64,000 bases of DNA from Ascidia mentula (GCA_947561715.1 OX387205.1:10607001-10671000); one strand, 5' to 3'; counted from the first letter of the stretch, positions 53,338-63,724 are shown. A program made the numbers and translations. The notes: generated by a model from the sequence alone, not told the origin.

Positions 53338-54648
53338 CTATACAATTCTTTTAGCAGACCCCCACAGTATATATATAACAGCACCGATTAAATTTACAAT
53401 ACCCATGTACAAAAACACAAAGCTCCAACTATCTGTAGCATTTAGGATATAGCCAGTAATATAAATTCCAACAAAGCTTGGAATACAGCCAACTGCATTT
53501 GAAACCCCAAAAACAGACCCAGAGTACTTCGGCGTCAAATCTTGAGGATTCACCAGCACACCACTGTTATGAAAAGTCTGCAGAGAAACAGCCAAGCCTG
53601 CACATATAAGTGCCGAAATGAATGTTCTGCAAAATGGTAGAAGAATACCAAACACAGCAGTTCCACCCATTGCTATAATCTGCATAGTTTTTCGTGTAAA
53701 GGTGGTTGAATATTTGGATTTAATCATATTCTCGCTTAGCCAGCCTCCAAGAATACTAGCTGGAATTGACATGGACCATGGCACAACATTATATATCCAC
53801 CCTTTTTCACCCGGAAAGTTGTCATGGAAAAATGTTGGCAGCCACGATAACAAAATATAGTAGCAGTTATTCATACAGAAATGTGCTCCCATAAAAGACC
53901 ACACACATCGCTGTGAATAAATAAACTTCCACGGAATGCTTTCTGGCTTGGTGCTAGGTGGTTGTGTATATACCATGCTTTCAATTGAAATAACTTTATG
54001 CTTTGGTCTTTCAGCTAATGACCGTACCACATATGTCAAAAGAAGTCCGGATATCCCAGTGACATAAAATGTCTGCTGCCATCCATGATGCTCAAGGATG
54101 ATGGATCCGATTCCGCCACAAACAAGAGATCCAAAGTTGGCAGCAGCTGTCACTATACCGGATGGCAAAGACCTTTTCGTTTCACAAATTCGCTGACCCA
54201 GAAGACTCATCATCGATGGATAATGCACTCCTTGAGACACCCCCAAAAGTACCCTTGATACCATTAAAAGAAACATTGTGTTTACATATGGTGATGATAT
54301 GGCAGCAATATTTGGGGTGAAAAATGTTAAAAAGCTCCATAAAAGTGATGACATCCATAAAACTCTGTCACCACCTATTTTATCAGCCATGTAGCCACCA
54401 AGAATTTGCGTTGTGATGTACCCCCAGAAAAATGAACCCATTACTGCACCAAGATCAGCTTTATTCCAGCCAAATTCTTTGGCCATAGCGGTTGCACAGA
54501 CAGGCATGGCCAACCTGGCCGCAAACAAGGTTGCCGTGAGAACAAAAAGAAGCACCGTCCACAGTTTTCTCTCATAACTATTCCAATGATTGCTTGCATC
54601 TATACCAGTTTTTACTTTATGGGTTTCTTTGTCACTATAAATATTCAT
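53338..54648 (-). CDS. SLC17A9: Vesicular nucleotide transporter-like MFS protein (SLC17A9 type)
   Basis: One uninterrupted minus-strand frame of 436 residues with its first ATG at 54648 and TAG at 53340-53338, close to the length of vertebrate SLC17A9. It has about twelve hydrophobic segments. The conserved features are FAARLAMPVCATAMAKEFGW after the first segment, FFWGY in segment 2, the MFS loop GGYMADKIGGDR, GVSQGVHYP, WLPTFF followed by KGWIYNVVPW, and NPQDL near the end, all as in SLC17 organic-anion transporters and closest to SLC17A9. That protein loads ATP and other nucleotides into secretory vesicles, driven by membrane potential. The frame stays open upstream without another ATG. 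An acceptor (TTGACAG) just 5' suggests a non-coding first exon. The lack of introns contrasts with its neighbours and might reflect retroposition. Confidence 0.9.
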   Translation of the reverse strand: MNIYSDKETHKVKTGIDASNHWNSYERKLWTVLLFVLTATLFAARLAMPVCATAMAKEFGWNKADLGAVMGSFFWGYITTQILGGYMADKIGGDRVLWMSSLLWSFLTFFTPNIAAISSPYVNTMFLLMVSRVLLGVSQGVHYPSMMSLLGQRICETKRSLPSGIVTAAANFGSLVCGGIGSIILEHHGWQQTFYVTGISGLLLTYVVRSLAERPKHKVISIESMVYTQPPSTKPESIPWKFIYSQRCVWSFMGAHFCMNNCYYILLSWLPTFFHDNFPGEKGWIYNVVPWSMSIPASILGGWLSENMIKSKYSTTFTRKTMQIIAMGGTAVFGILLPFCRTFISALICAGLAVSLQTFHNSGVLVNPQDLTPKYSGSVFGVSNAVGCIPSFVGIYITGYILNATDSWSFVFLYMGIVNLIGAVIYILWGSAKRIV

Positions 54649-55428
54649 TTTCAACAGCAACCACCTACAGCCTTTAAGCGTGGTTAAATCCAAAAGTGTG
54701 ACTGAATCCCTCTCAGTACTTTGTATTTTCCATCAATTCAACATTATGCAGAAACATTGAACTGTCAACACAAACTACATTCTTCAGCAAACACATGCAA
54801 AAACAATAGACTTACTTTTTAAAATATATGTATTCTCTGGCTTTTCTAAGCGTGGCTACAGTAGAGCTGGGGTTCATGCGCTCCTTCGCTGCAACAGTTT
54901 GCAAACTCGGAAAAACCTAATATAAAAACACAGCAAAAAAAATACTTTTTTTCTGTCTGCTTTGAATGCCAATACGTGTTGACTATTTACCGTGCGATAA
55001 CGTCACTTTTATGCTTAGCCATCCGTATCGTTTATTTTCCAGCCAGTCAAAGACCAAATAACAAGCAATATTACAAAAATTATAAAGCCACATGGCATTT
55101 TTTGCATTGCCACAGGCTTCGTCATAAAAAATTTTTTACAATGTTAATCATCTCCGTGAAGTTCAAGATAATGAATGTAAATTTTTGCTGTGCAGTTCTT
55201 TGACCTCATTAAATCATACGAGTGTCGTGTACATGTACTAGTTATCAATCTTTATACGGCTCGAATTTCGTTCGCAAAACATTTTATGTAAACAGGGCTA
55301 GTGTAGCAAATCCGCTAAAAGAATTCTGGTTTCTGTGTTTGGCATGAAAGTTTTATCAGCACAACCAGACAAACAAAATAAAGGGTTTTAATTTTTAAGA
55401 ACAATATCCAATACGAATCTGAAGGTAA
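54649..55428. other. 5' flank of the SLC17A9-like gene
   Basis: A donor-like site (AAAAG|TAAGTC on the minus strand near 54816) pairs with the acceptor near 54767 only if a very short intron exists, so the 5' UTR structure is unclear. No other gene was seen. Confidence 0.3.
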
Positions 55429-57501
55429 ATAGCACCATAGAATACTAAAACATGGAATGGAAACTCCGCTGAAAGTGCGCCGTCACGCATGAGTAACACT
55501 TTACGCGAAATGAAAAATGCATTGGGTTAAATGCGATTTTGGTGTTTTTTAAGGGGCTTAAAAACCCATTAAATAGAACAAAATTTAAAACTTTTTTGAA
55601 GTGATAGGAAGTTTGGTCCCTCGTCTTTTGAAATATGTGGATGATTTTGAATAAATCGTGTCGCATCATCTTTTAAGGCGATTTGCTGTCTACTGCCTTT
55701 TGGGTCAAACTATAAACAAATAATTGCGCGCTTTTGCTGTTTGCAAGCAGTGGGAGGCTAAATCGAGTAATATTATCAACTACTATGCTTGTTATGTAAA
55801 ATCAACTACTTGCTTATTATGTTTTTTTTCTAGGACAGTATCTCTGCACACAGTAATGCGATTGTTTGGGAATATTTATTTTGCAAAAACAGGGCATTTG
55901 ACAAACAGTTGACAAACGATAGTATGACTGCTTTTTTCAGTATCTTGATGAAGATGGAGATGAAGATATTATAATGAGCCAAATTATTAAAATCAGTTGA
56001 TATCAGGAAATACCTCACCAACACCATGTTCATACTGCTGAGTGCAAATGTTGTCAGTAAAGTCCAACACAAAACAACATTTTAGTGCATAATATGGGTT
56101 TGAAAAAGCTAAGCCCTGACAAAATATTTGTTGATTGCTTGCAAATACTCAAGGGCAGTGGGAATACTTCCAATATAAACCAACTATAATTTGTTTTTAA
56201 GTGTTTGCATACGAGCAAATTCTGAAAACTTTCATCTTTTTCTTCAACATGACATGTTTCCTCAGAAGCATTTTAATACATATCTAAATCAAATTCTGTT
56301 GTGTTTTACTTAAAAATAATCTGAGAAGAAAAAAAATGACAAGTGAAAAAGGTTGTTAATATATTAAGGTCCAATTTTGCTGAAACAAAAGGCAATTATG
56401 TTTAGTTTAACAAAACATACATATTTTCAACTGTGTCATGAGCATTCAACCAAATGTTATGATAAGAGTAAAAAAAATACTTCTGTTATGTGTGCAATAG
56501 TTTGACAAAAATAATTTCCATCAAATTTGTTTTCTTCTCAGGGATATCGGACTAATCAACACTTAAAAGGCAAACTTTCGGACAAAAATGCCAATATGCA
56601 ACCAAATATTTACAATGAAATCAAATAGAAAACTCAGTGATGTGTGGGAAAAATGTATAAGGTAGATTACTAGTACAAAAAAGCAAGTTCATTAATATTC
56701 ACAGAGCATCGGCTCATATGTGGCATGAATTGCTCAAAACCAATGGAATATAAAAAACGACACAAGAATTTATTTGATTATGTCAATATGTTTTAGATAG
56801 TTACCACTATTTATTTATTATTTAATATTATTTGCATAAAAGATGAAAAACGGCCAGATTTAAGTATGGTTAACCAAGTAAATACAATCTTTAAAATTAA
56901 GCAGCTAAATTTGGCCCTATCTTATCTGGTTTACAAAGGCTACAATCTGACATTTTGGACCAAAAACTACTTCATGTAGTACTGCACTATCTGTCCAACA
57001 TATGTCTTTACAAAAAGAGGAGCTATGAAACATTTTGATACATACCCAATAATGACTGCAAAAATGTGACCTCTGGGTTCAGACTGTTTTGTTCAAATAT
57101 TAGGTTTCTGAATCCCATGATTGCTTTTTAGGCAGATACGCAAATCTAAAACATTACGTCATCACTTGAATGACGTAATTACATGTCTTACGTCATCTTT
57201 GAGGTTGACGCGATGACGTATTAACATATTTTTAGTCAGTAAGGTGACTTGTAACAGACGGTTAAAAAGTGTATTAGAGCGCGTCATAATTAAAATCATC
57301 CACATATTTTAAAAGATTAAGGATGAAACTACTTGAATTACATTTAAATAAATTCTTATGGTTACATTAACTTGGAGTTTTTCGCCGCCGAAAAACGCCA
57401 AAATCGCATTTAACCCAATGCATTTTTCATTTTGCGTAAAGTGTTACTCATGCGTGACGAAAAGAGTTTCCATTCCATGTTTTAGTATTCTATGATAGCA
57501 C
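55429..57501. mobile_element. Transposable element with long terminal inverted repeats and 7-bp target duplication
   Basis: Element 55436-57494 (2059 bp) is flanked by ATAGCAC on both sides (55429-55435, 57495-57501). Both ends begin CATAGAATACTAAAACATGG when read inward. Similarity between the ends continues for roughly 250 bp with gaps, for example CGTCACGCATGAGTAACACT and AAATATGTGGATGATTTT in both. No transposase frame was seen, so it is probably non-autonomous. A third copy of the same end starts at 63725. Confidence 0.85.
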
Positions 57502-57599
57502 TAATAAGAAAAAAATATTTGGGTTGCACCCCAGATAATAGCTAAACCCGTTTGCTATCGGCTGCAATTTTTCAAATAAAATGTTAGTTGTGGATCAAT

Positions 57600-59260
57600 T
57601 ATGAAATGCTTTTCGGGCGTTATTTTTCTTTGGCGGCAATTTCAAAGAAACATGCACTAAAAGCTGTAGGCTGAACGGAATAGCAATCGGGCCTATATCG
57701 TTCCAGCCTGGTAAATTCTTCTTTCACAATATTATAAACAAGTGTTATTATCCAAAAAAGGAAAAATATTTCCCGAGTAAAAGCCGTCCCCGTTTCGGTT
57801 GACAAAACTTGTTAAACTGGGTAATGAGCTCATAGGGCACACGGGCATCTTGGGGTATATGATTAATATTCGATTAATTTTACAAGGCAAACCGTCGCTA
57901 TTGAAGTAAAGGTTGATGTCGTATTTCTGGGATGTCATCCAAAAATACACCTACACCCGGTACACCATGTGTGATGTCGTTTATTAACTTTTGGAAGTAG
58001 CCCGGTGCCAACAAATTCCGAATGGCAGAACATTTTAATAAAAAGCAGCTCGATGAGTGCTAAGAGCGAACCTCTATCAGCTTTCAGAGCCAAGTCTGGC
58101 CTGTTTGTATGCATCTGCCGGGTCTATCTTGGTAAAACCTCCCAATTGCTTCATCAAATCACTCGGTAACGACAAAGGCTGGCGATGTGTGTCTAGTTGG
58201 GGATGAAACCGTCACTGAATAATCGTTACACACACGCACTTTACCAAATGTCAGACCTGGTAATGGAGACTTCCATACTGAAACTGCCGGTGTTACTCAA
58301 TCGTACAAGGGGAAATGGTGTCCATATTCCTGCTTCGTATAACATTGGTTCAAATCGTAAATCAAGGCAAACGGCCATAGGAAATATTTTTCCAATCTAA
58401 TGCGAAACAAAAACATTGGTTCAAATCGACAAGCAGAGCAAACGGCCTTTGCGAGACACTAACTTTGCAGACAACCTTCTTGTTTCATGCAAAATGAAAT
58501 CTTCAGTTATTTGTATTTGGAACGTGACGGACCTTCAACCGACAAGAACCAATGTTTTTCAGGGGATGACCAGAGGCGGATCGGTAAGCAATGCTGACGA
58601 CTTCAAACTTCGGCCGCCGAATGTTTTCCAAACGTTAGTTGACAAAATGTTACCACCTGCAGCGGTATGGAGTTCCATTTTTTTAGTCGACACGACGGTA
58701 GTTTAATGACCAGTTTTGGCTGCATTTGCAGTTTCCACAGCAATTTGTATTGCTCTTGCAAACTTCAGTGCGTCATCCTTGACCTTGAACAGAGCCTTTT
58801 AACACTTGCCTTGTTATTCACGGTACAAATGAATCTTGTTCACAGTGCTTCGTCTAGTGGATTCTTGGTAGAAGCAAAGTCGCAGGTAGTAGCATCTTCG
58901 CGCATTCTAGCGGCCAATTCTTGTACGTTTTCGCCAGGCTTCCTTAGCTCGTCACTCCAGAACTTAAACCTCTGCATGGACGGCGAACTTAAAGCAACAA
59001 GTTTGGAGATGAACTTGTATATCGTCGAAGACTGGTTGGTGAGAAATACTTGGGCGTTTACAAAAGTCGTTATCCTACCACAATTCCGTTGACGGTTCAA
59101 AGCAAGCAAAATTTCGCACAACAGAAACCGAAGACGACGTTTCAGTCCAAACATTAATCTTCTTCATAAGCTTTAGCATTGCATCCATTTGCTTCTGGTG
59201 ACGTCGCTCCTGGCGTCCATTTGCTTGTGTACATTATCATTTCGGCACAAGAATGCTGCA
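57600..59260 (-). pseudogene. Decayed Ty3/gypsy-like retrotransposon fragment (gag, protease, reverse transcriptase)
   Basis: Read on the minus strand, three blocks appear in the order expected for gag-pol. About 59260-58700 is a gag-like region rich in charged residues, with motifs such as KFWSDELRKPGE and REDATTCDF, broken by an in-frame TGA near 58829 and a later frameshift. About 58680-58560 is a protease-like segment (TAAGGNILSTNVWKT) in which the usual catalytic Asp is His. About 58160-57930 has a reverse-transcriptase segment FTKIDPADAYKQA and, in another frame, VFLDDI. Several stops and frame changes show that it is dead. No LTRs were identified. Confidence 0.75.
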
Positions 59261-59322
59261 AATGCAATTTCACCACAGGGTACAAATTAAACACAGAGTG
59301 CGAAATGAGTATTTTGTTACAC

Positions 59323-60454
59323 GGAAATCACTAGAACCCAGCCTCTGTGTTAAAACCAACTCCAGATTTACGTCACAATTGTGCGTCACTATCGTGCGTG
59401 TTGCCTCACAAACGACATTGTTTGCATTGTTTGAATCAATGACTAAATTTGCTGAGGACGTAAGTTGTGTATGCATTGGCCCTTAGGTGAAGCAAAGTTG
59501 AAGTCAGAAAAGTAAGCATTAGCACTAAAATGATTTAAATGTAAGAATTTGCATTGTTTATATTTTCTCTCAATTGCAGGATGAATTTCTCTCATTGTAA
59601 TATGGCTAATGCCAATATTGTATATTGGATGGGAGAGCAAAACGTTAGTTTTTTTAGTTTTTGATGATAATTCAAATTTTTTGGTAATGTGTGCGTTTCG
59701 TAGAAAACAAAACGAAAAGCTGACGAACATGTAAGTCTTTATTTTAATTTTTTTTGCAATATGACAATATCAAGTGTAAATTACAACATTTATGCAAAGG
59801 AGATAAGCAGAAAACGTAAAAGGCTGCCTGGGCCAAGGTTTGTTTGGGACATTGGTACATTAATTAATAATGTTTTGACCACTGCATGTGTTGCCTTTAA
59901 AGGTATCTTTCCAGGCAGCAGTTTCAGAAAAAGCAGAGGTGATTTGTTTTAAACTGACTTTAATTGTGTTCATCTCAGTTTTTTGCATTTTTTTGGCAGT
60001 GAAGGACTTATTTCAGCAACAGCGAGGTAAGGGTAATTTTGTGGTAAGTCAAACTGCAACAATATTGTGATTTCGAATACTTCTTAGATGGTTGAACCAC
60101 AAAACGTGGAAAGACTACCAGGTATATACAAGTTTAACAACCTATTTAAATTTAAAACAATACCTTCTCACATTGTTGACATTTCTTTATTGTTATGCAG
60201 GACCGCAAAAGGAATGCAGAGGTAGTGTGTACTATATCCATTACTGCCATAATGCAAAAATAATGTGTAATTAAAAATCTATTTATTTTGTTTTTAGAAG
60301 GAAAACTCACAAAATAATTTAGTAAGTATTGAATAAAACCTGTTACATAATCCTTTACATTACACTGTTTTATTTTCAGGATGACAGCGCACCAAAAAAA
60401 GGAGTAAGTATTGAATAAAACATGTTGCACATATCTTTGCATTACACTGTTTTA
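59323..60454 (+). repeat. Left inverted arm of the foldback element
   Basis: 1132 bp, inverse copy of 62576-63707 with no indels by coordinate pairing and identical translations in every shared open frame. It includes nine micro-exons read on the plus strand. It ends in the middle of what would be the next intron, after ACACTGTTTTAT. Confidence 0.9.
59439..60403 (+). CDS. Micro-exon gene in the left arm (lacks an evident end)
   Basis: Nine candidate exons join in one frame: 59439-59459, 59580-59596, 59704-59730, 59915-59938, 60000-60026, 60088-60121, 60201-60221, 60298-60321 and 60380-60403. Lengths are 21, 17, 27, 24, 27, 34, 21, 24 and 24 nt; introns are 58-184 nt with GT and AG ends. It starts with an ATG (MTKFAED). 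The exons then encode a hydrophilic, Lys/Gln/Asn-rich chain including QQFQKKQ, RWLNHKTWKDYQ, DRKRNAE, KENSQNNL and DDSAPKKG. The total to this point is 73 codons. No acceptor follows before the PHD-like frame, so this copy looks truncated at the arm edge. No family is recognised. Frame continuity across nine tiny exons is the main evidence. Confidence 0.55.
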
Positions 60455-60458
60455 TGTT

Positions 60459-60578
60459 ACTGACCCCTTTCAACTGGACTGGATTGAATGCACTCGATGC
60501 AAACAGTGGTTTCATATCAAATGTGTTGCTACTTCACTTGAAAATGCTAAAGAAAAATATTTTGTTTGTCCACTGTAG
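60459..60578 (+). CDS. PHD-finger-like partial open frame
   Basis: A 39-codon frame ending at TAG 60576-60578 reads DWIECTRCKQWFHIKC and ends YFVCPL. It matches the second half of a PHD finger (W-I-x-C-x2-C-x2-W-[FY]-H-x2-C ... Y-x-V-C). The first zinc-binding pair would lie upstream and the last cysteine is missing. There is no splice acceptor between the end of the arm and this frame, so it looks like a truncated exon. PHD fingers of this type occur at the ends of several transposase and retroelement proteins, and also in host chromatin readers. Confidence 0.6.
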   Translation, partial: TDPFQLDWIECTRCKQWFHIKCVATSLENAKEKYFVCPL

Positions 60579-60635
60579 ATCAATGGTTGCATCCTAATTA
60601 TTCATCCAAATAAATATGGTCAACCAACCAAATAA

Positions 60636-61116
60636 ATCTAGGTAAATGCCAATTGAGTGTGGTTAACCCAAAAAGCCACTTTTTGCTTCAAATTTAAATA
60701 CTGACCAGTGCAATTGACCCAATTTGGTTTATGGCAATGGGTCAAATTCCCCACGAATAATTAGCATTGGTTGGTGAGGGTTAACCGAATCAGTGGAAAC
60801 ACTGAAGCGCTAAATACCAATTGGTTACTTTTTATGCGAAGTGTTTTGGACAAACTAATTTAAAGAATTACCAATTTTATCCACAAAAATTATGTTTTAT
60901 TTTTTGAAATGTAAATAATGAAAATCTAGGTAAATGCCAATTGAGTGTGGTTAACCCAAAAAGCCACTTTTTGCTTCAAATTTAAATACTGACCAGTGCA
61001 ATTGACCCAATTTGGTTTTTGGCAATGGGTCAAATTCCCCACGAATAATTAGCATTGGTTGGTGAGGGTTAACCGAATCAGTGGAAACACTGAAGCGCTA
61101 AATACCAATTGGTTAT
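60636..61116 (+). repeat. Direct duplication of about 193 bp inside the foldback element
   Basis: 60636-60828 and 60924-61116 are near-identical (offset 288 bp; for example TTTATGG versus TTTTTGG). Each copy begins TCTAGGTAAATGCCAATTG and ends ACCAATTGGTTA, and has GGTTAACCC and GGGTTAACC as internal inverted motifs. This suggests a nested small element that was itself duplicated. Confidence 0.85.
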
Positions 61117-61390
61117 AAAAAATATCCCAGTTTTGTAGGGCTACAGGCGAGGGCCTTCTGGGGAAAAAAAAGGCCAACGGCCATATATGAGGAACCCCCT
61201 GGGTGTGGCAGAAATCCTCATTTTATTTTGATTATTTTATATTTTTTCACATATTTGTCTGCTCGCTCTAGAAGCCACCCACAACAGTAACAAACTGACA
61301 AAAAAAACACTAACAAAAATTTTCTCTTTATTTTTCTGAAAGAAAAACACACATTTACCCATAGGAAGATATGTTAATAAACACTCACAT

Positions 61391-63591
61391 TTATGTGCTC
61401 TCACTAACAGACACCTTCAAAACAAAATAAAACAGTGTAGTGCAAAGATATGTGCAACAGGTTTTATTCAATACTTACTCCTTTTTTTGGTGCGCCGTCA
61501 TTCTGAAAATAAAACATTGTAATGCAAAGATATGTGCAACATGTTTTATTCAATACTTACTCCTTTTTTTGGTGCGCTGTCATCCTGAAAAAAAAACAGT
61601 GTAATGCAAAGATATGTGCAACATGTTTTATTCAATACTTACTCCTTTTTTTGGTGCGCTGTCATCCTGAAAAAAAAACAGTGTAATGCAAAGATATGTG
61701 TAACATGTTTTATTCAATACTTACTCCTTTTTTTGGTGCGCTGTCATCCTGAAAATAAAACAGTGTAATGCAAAGATATGTGTAACATGTTTTATTCAAT
61801 ACTTACTCCTTTTTTTGGTGCGCTGTCATCCTGAAAAAAAAACAGTGTAATGCAAAGATATGTGTAACATGTTTTATTCAATACTTACTCCTTTTTTTGG
61901 TGCGCTGTCATCCTGAAAATAAAACAGTGTAATGCAAAGATATGTGTAACATGTTTTATTCAATACTTACTCCTTTTTTTGGTGCGCTGTCATCCTGAAA
62001 ATAAAACAGTGTAATGCAAAGATATGTGTAACATGTTTTATTCAATACTTACTCCTTTTTTTGGTGCGCTGTCATCCTGAAAATAAAACAGTGTAATGCA
62101 AAGATATGTGTAACATGTTTTATTCAATACTTACTCCTTTTTTTGGTGCGCTGTCATCCTGAAAATAAAACAGTGTAATGCAAAGATATGTGTAACATGT
62201 TTTATTCAATACTTACTCCTTTTTTTGGTGCGCTGTCATCCTGAAAATAAAACAGTGTAATGCAAAGATATGTGTAACATGTTTTATTCAATACTTACTC
62301 CTTTTTTTGGTGCGCTGTCATCCTGAAAATAAAACAGTGTAATGCAAAGATATGTGTAACATGTTTTATTCAATACTTACTCCTTTTTTTGGTGCGCTGT
62401 CATCCTGAAAATAAAACAGTGTAATGCAAAGATATGTGCAACATGTTTTATTCAATACTTACTCCTTTTTTTGGTGCGCTGTCATCCTGAAAATAAAACA
62501 GTGTAATGCAAAGATATGTGCAACATGTTTTATTCAATACTTACTCCTTTTTTTGGTGCGCTGTCATCCTGAAAATAAAACAGTGTAATGCAAAGATATG
62601 TGCAACATGTTTTATTCAATACTTACTCCTTTTTTTGGTGCGCTGTCATCCTGAAAATAAAACAGTGTAATGTAAAGGATTATGTAACAGGTTTTATTCA
62701 ATACTTACTAAATTATTTTGTGAGTTTTCCTTCTAAAAACAAAATAAATAGATTTTTAATTACACATTATTTTTGCATTATGGCAGTAATGGATATAGTA
62801 CACACTACCTCTGCATTCCTTTTGCGGTCCTGCATAACAATAAAGAAATGTCAACAATGTGAGAAGGTATTGTTTTAAATTTAAATAGGTTGTTAAACTT
62901 GTATATACCTGGTAGTCTTTCCACGTTTTGTGGTTCAACCATCTAAGAAGTATTCGAAATCACAATATTGTTGCAGTTTGACTTACCACAAAATTACCCT
63001 TACCTCGCTGTTGCTGAAATAAGTCCTTCACTGCCAAAAAAATGCAAAAAACTGAGATGAACACAATTAAAGTCAGTTTAAAACAAATCACCTCTGCTTT
63101 TTCTGAAACTGCTGCCTGGAAAGATACCTTTAAAGGCAACACATGCAGTGGTCAAAACATTATTAATTAATGTACCAATGTCCCAAACAAACCTTGGCCC
63201 AGGCAGCCTTTTACGTTTTCTGCTTATCTCCTTTGCATAAATGTTGTAATTTACACTTGATATTGTCATATTGCAAAAAAAATTAAAATAAAGACTTACA
63301 TGTTCGTCAGCTTTTCGTTTTGTTTTCTACGAAACGCACACATTACCAAAAAATTTGAATTATCATCAAAAACTAAAAAAACTAACGTTTTGCTCTCCCA
63401 TCCAATATACAATATTGGCATTAGCCATATTACAATGAGAGAAATTCATCCTGCAATTGAGAGAAAATATAAACAATGCAAATTCTTACATTTAAATCAT
63501 TTTAGTGCTAATGCTTACTTTTCTGACTTCAACTTTGCTTCACCTAAGGGCCAATGCATACACAACTTACGTCCTCAGCAAATTTAGTCAT
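61391..63591 (-). CDS. Micro-exon gene of the right arm, with the DDSAPKKG micro-exon repeated 15 times
   Basis: Minus-strand mirror of the left-arm gene. Exons: 63591-63571, 63450-63434, 63326-63300, 63115-63092, 63030-63004, 62942-62909, 62829-62809 and 62732-62709. Then come fifteen 24-nt exons every 82 bp from 62650-62627 down to 61502-61479. Each repeated exon is bounded by TTTTCAG and GTAAGT and encodes DDSAPKKG (the last copy reads NDGAPKKG). After the array an acceptor (TTTTGAAG, ending 61415) leads in phase to a terminal exon 61414-61391 coding VSVSEST and TAA. If all exons are used the protein has about 192 residues, 120 of them from the array. It is charged and repetitive with no signal peptide or known domain. 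Because every array exon is a multiple of three, any subset could be skipped without losing frame. Confidence 0.55.
61423..62705 (-). repeat. Tandem array of 82-bp units, each one complete micro-exon plus intron
   Basis: The marker TGCAAAG recurs at 61441, 61523, 61605, 61687, 61769, 61851 and onward, exactly 82 bp apart, with 15 copies of the exon core. Read on the minus strand each unit is acceptor TTTTCAG, a 24-nt exon, donor GTAAGTATTG, and the rest of a 58-nt intron. Units differ at a few sites only: three have a pure pyrimidine tract before the CAG (GTTTTTTTTTCAG) and the others GTTTTATTTTCAG, and GTTGCACA alternates with GTTACACA. Each intron contains AATAAA. There are no spacers, so this is not a CRISPR array. 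Confidence 0.95.
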
Positions 63592-63707
63592 TGATTCAAA
63601 CAATGCAAACAATGTCGTTTGTGAGGCAACACGCACGATAGTGACGCACAATTGTGACGTAAATCTGGAGTTGGTTTTAACACAGAGGCTGGGTTCTAGT
63701 GATTTCC
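62576..63707 (-). repeat. Right inverted arm of the foldback element
   Basis: Inverse copy of 59323-60454. It contains the first array unit next to the arm, then micro-exons 8 to 1 on the minus strand, and ends ...GTTCTAGTGATTTCC at 63707, next to the 9-bp target duplication. Confidence 0.9.
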
Positions 63708-63724
63708 TTGTTACACACTACAAC

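Larger units (their letters stand above)
59314..63716. mobile_element. Foldback transposon carrying a micro-exon gene
   Basis: Element 59323-63707 (4385 bp) is flanked by the 9-bp direct repeat TTGTTACAC (59314-59322, 63708-63716). The ends are inverse copies starting GGAAATCACTAGAACCCAGC. The arms 59323-60454 and 62576-63707 are collinear without gaps: paired coordinates always sum to 123030, and all matching open frames are identical. The 2.1-kb centre holds a PHD-like frame, a 193-bp direct duplication and most of a 15-copy tandem array. A 9-bp duplication with very long inverted repeats is typical of Mutator-like foldback elements. No transposase was seen, so the superfamily is an inference. 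Confidence 0.85.

Noticed and set aside
58667..59092. 141-codon plus-strand open frame
   Set aside because: It is the antisense shadow of the decayed retrotransposon gag region on the minus strand.
61423..62705. CRISPR-like regular repeat array
   Set aside because: Units are contiguous 82-bp copies with no variable spacers, in a eukaryotic transposon; splice signals explain the structure better.
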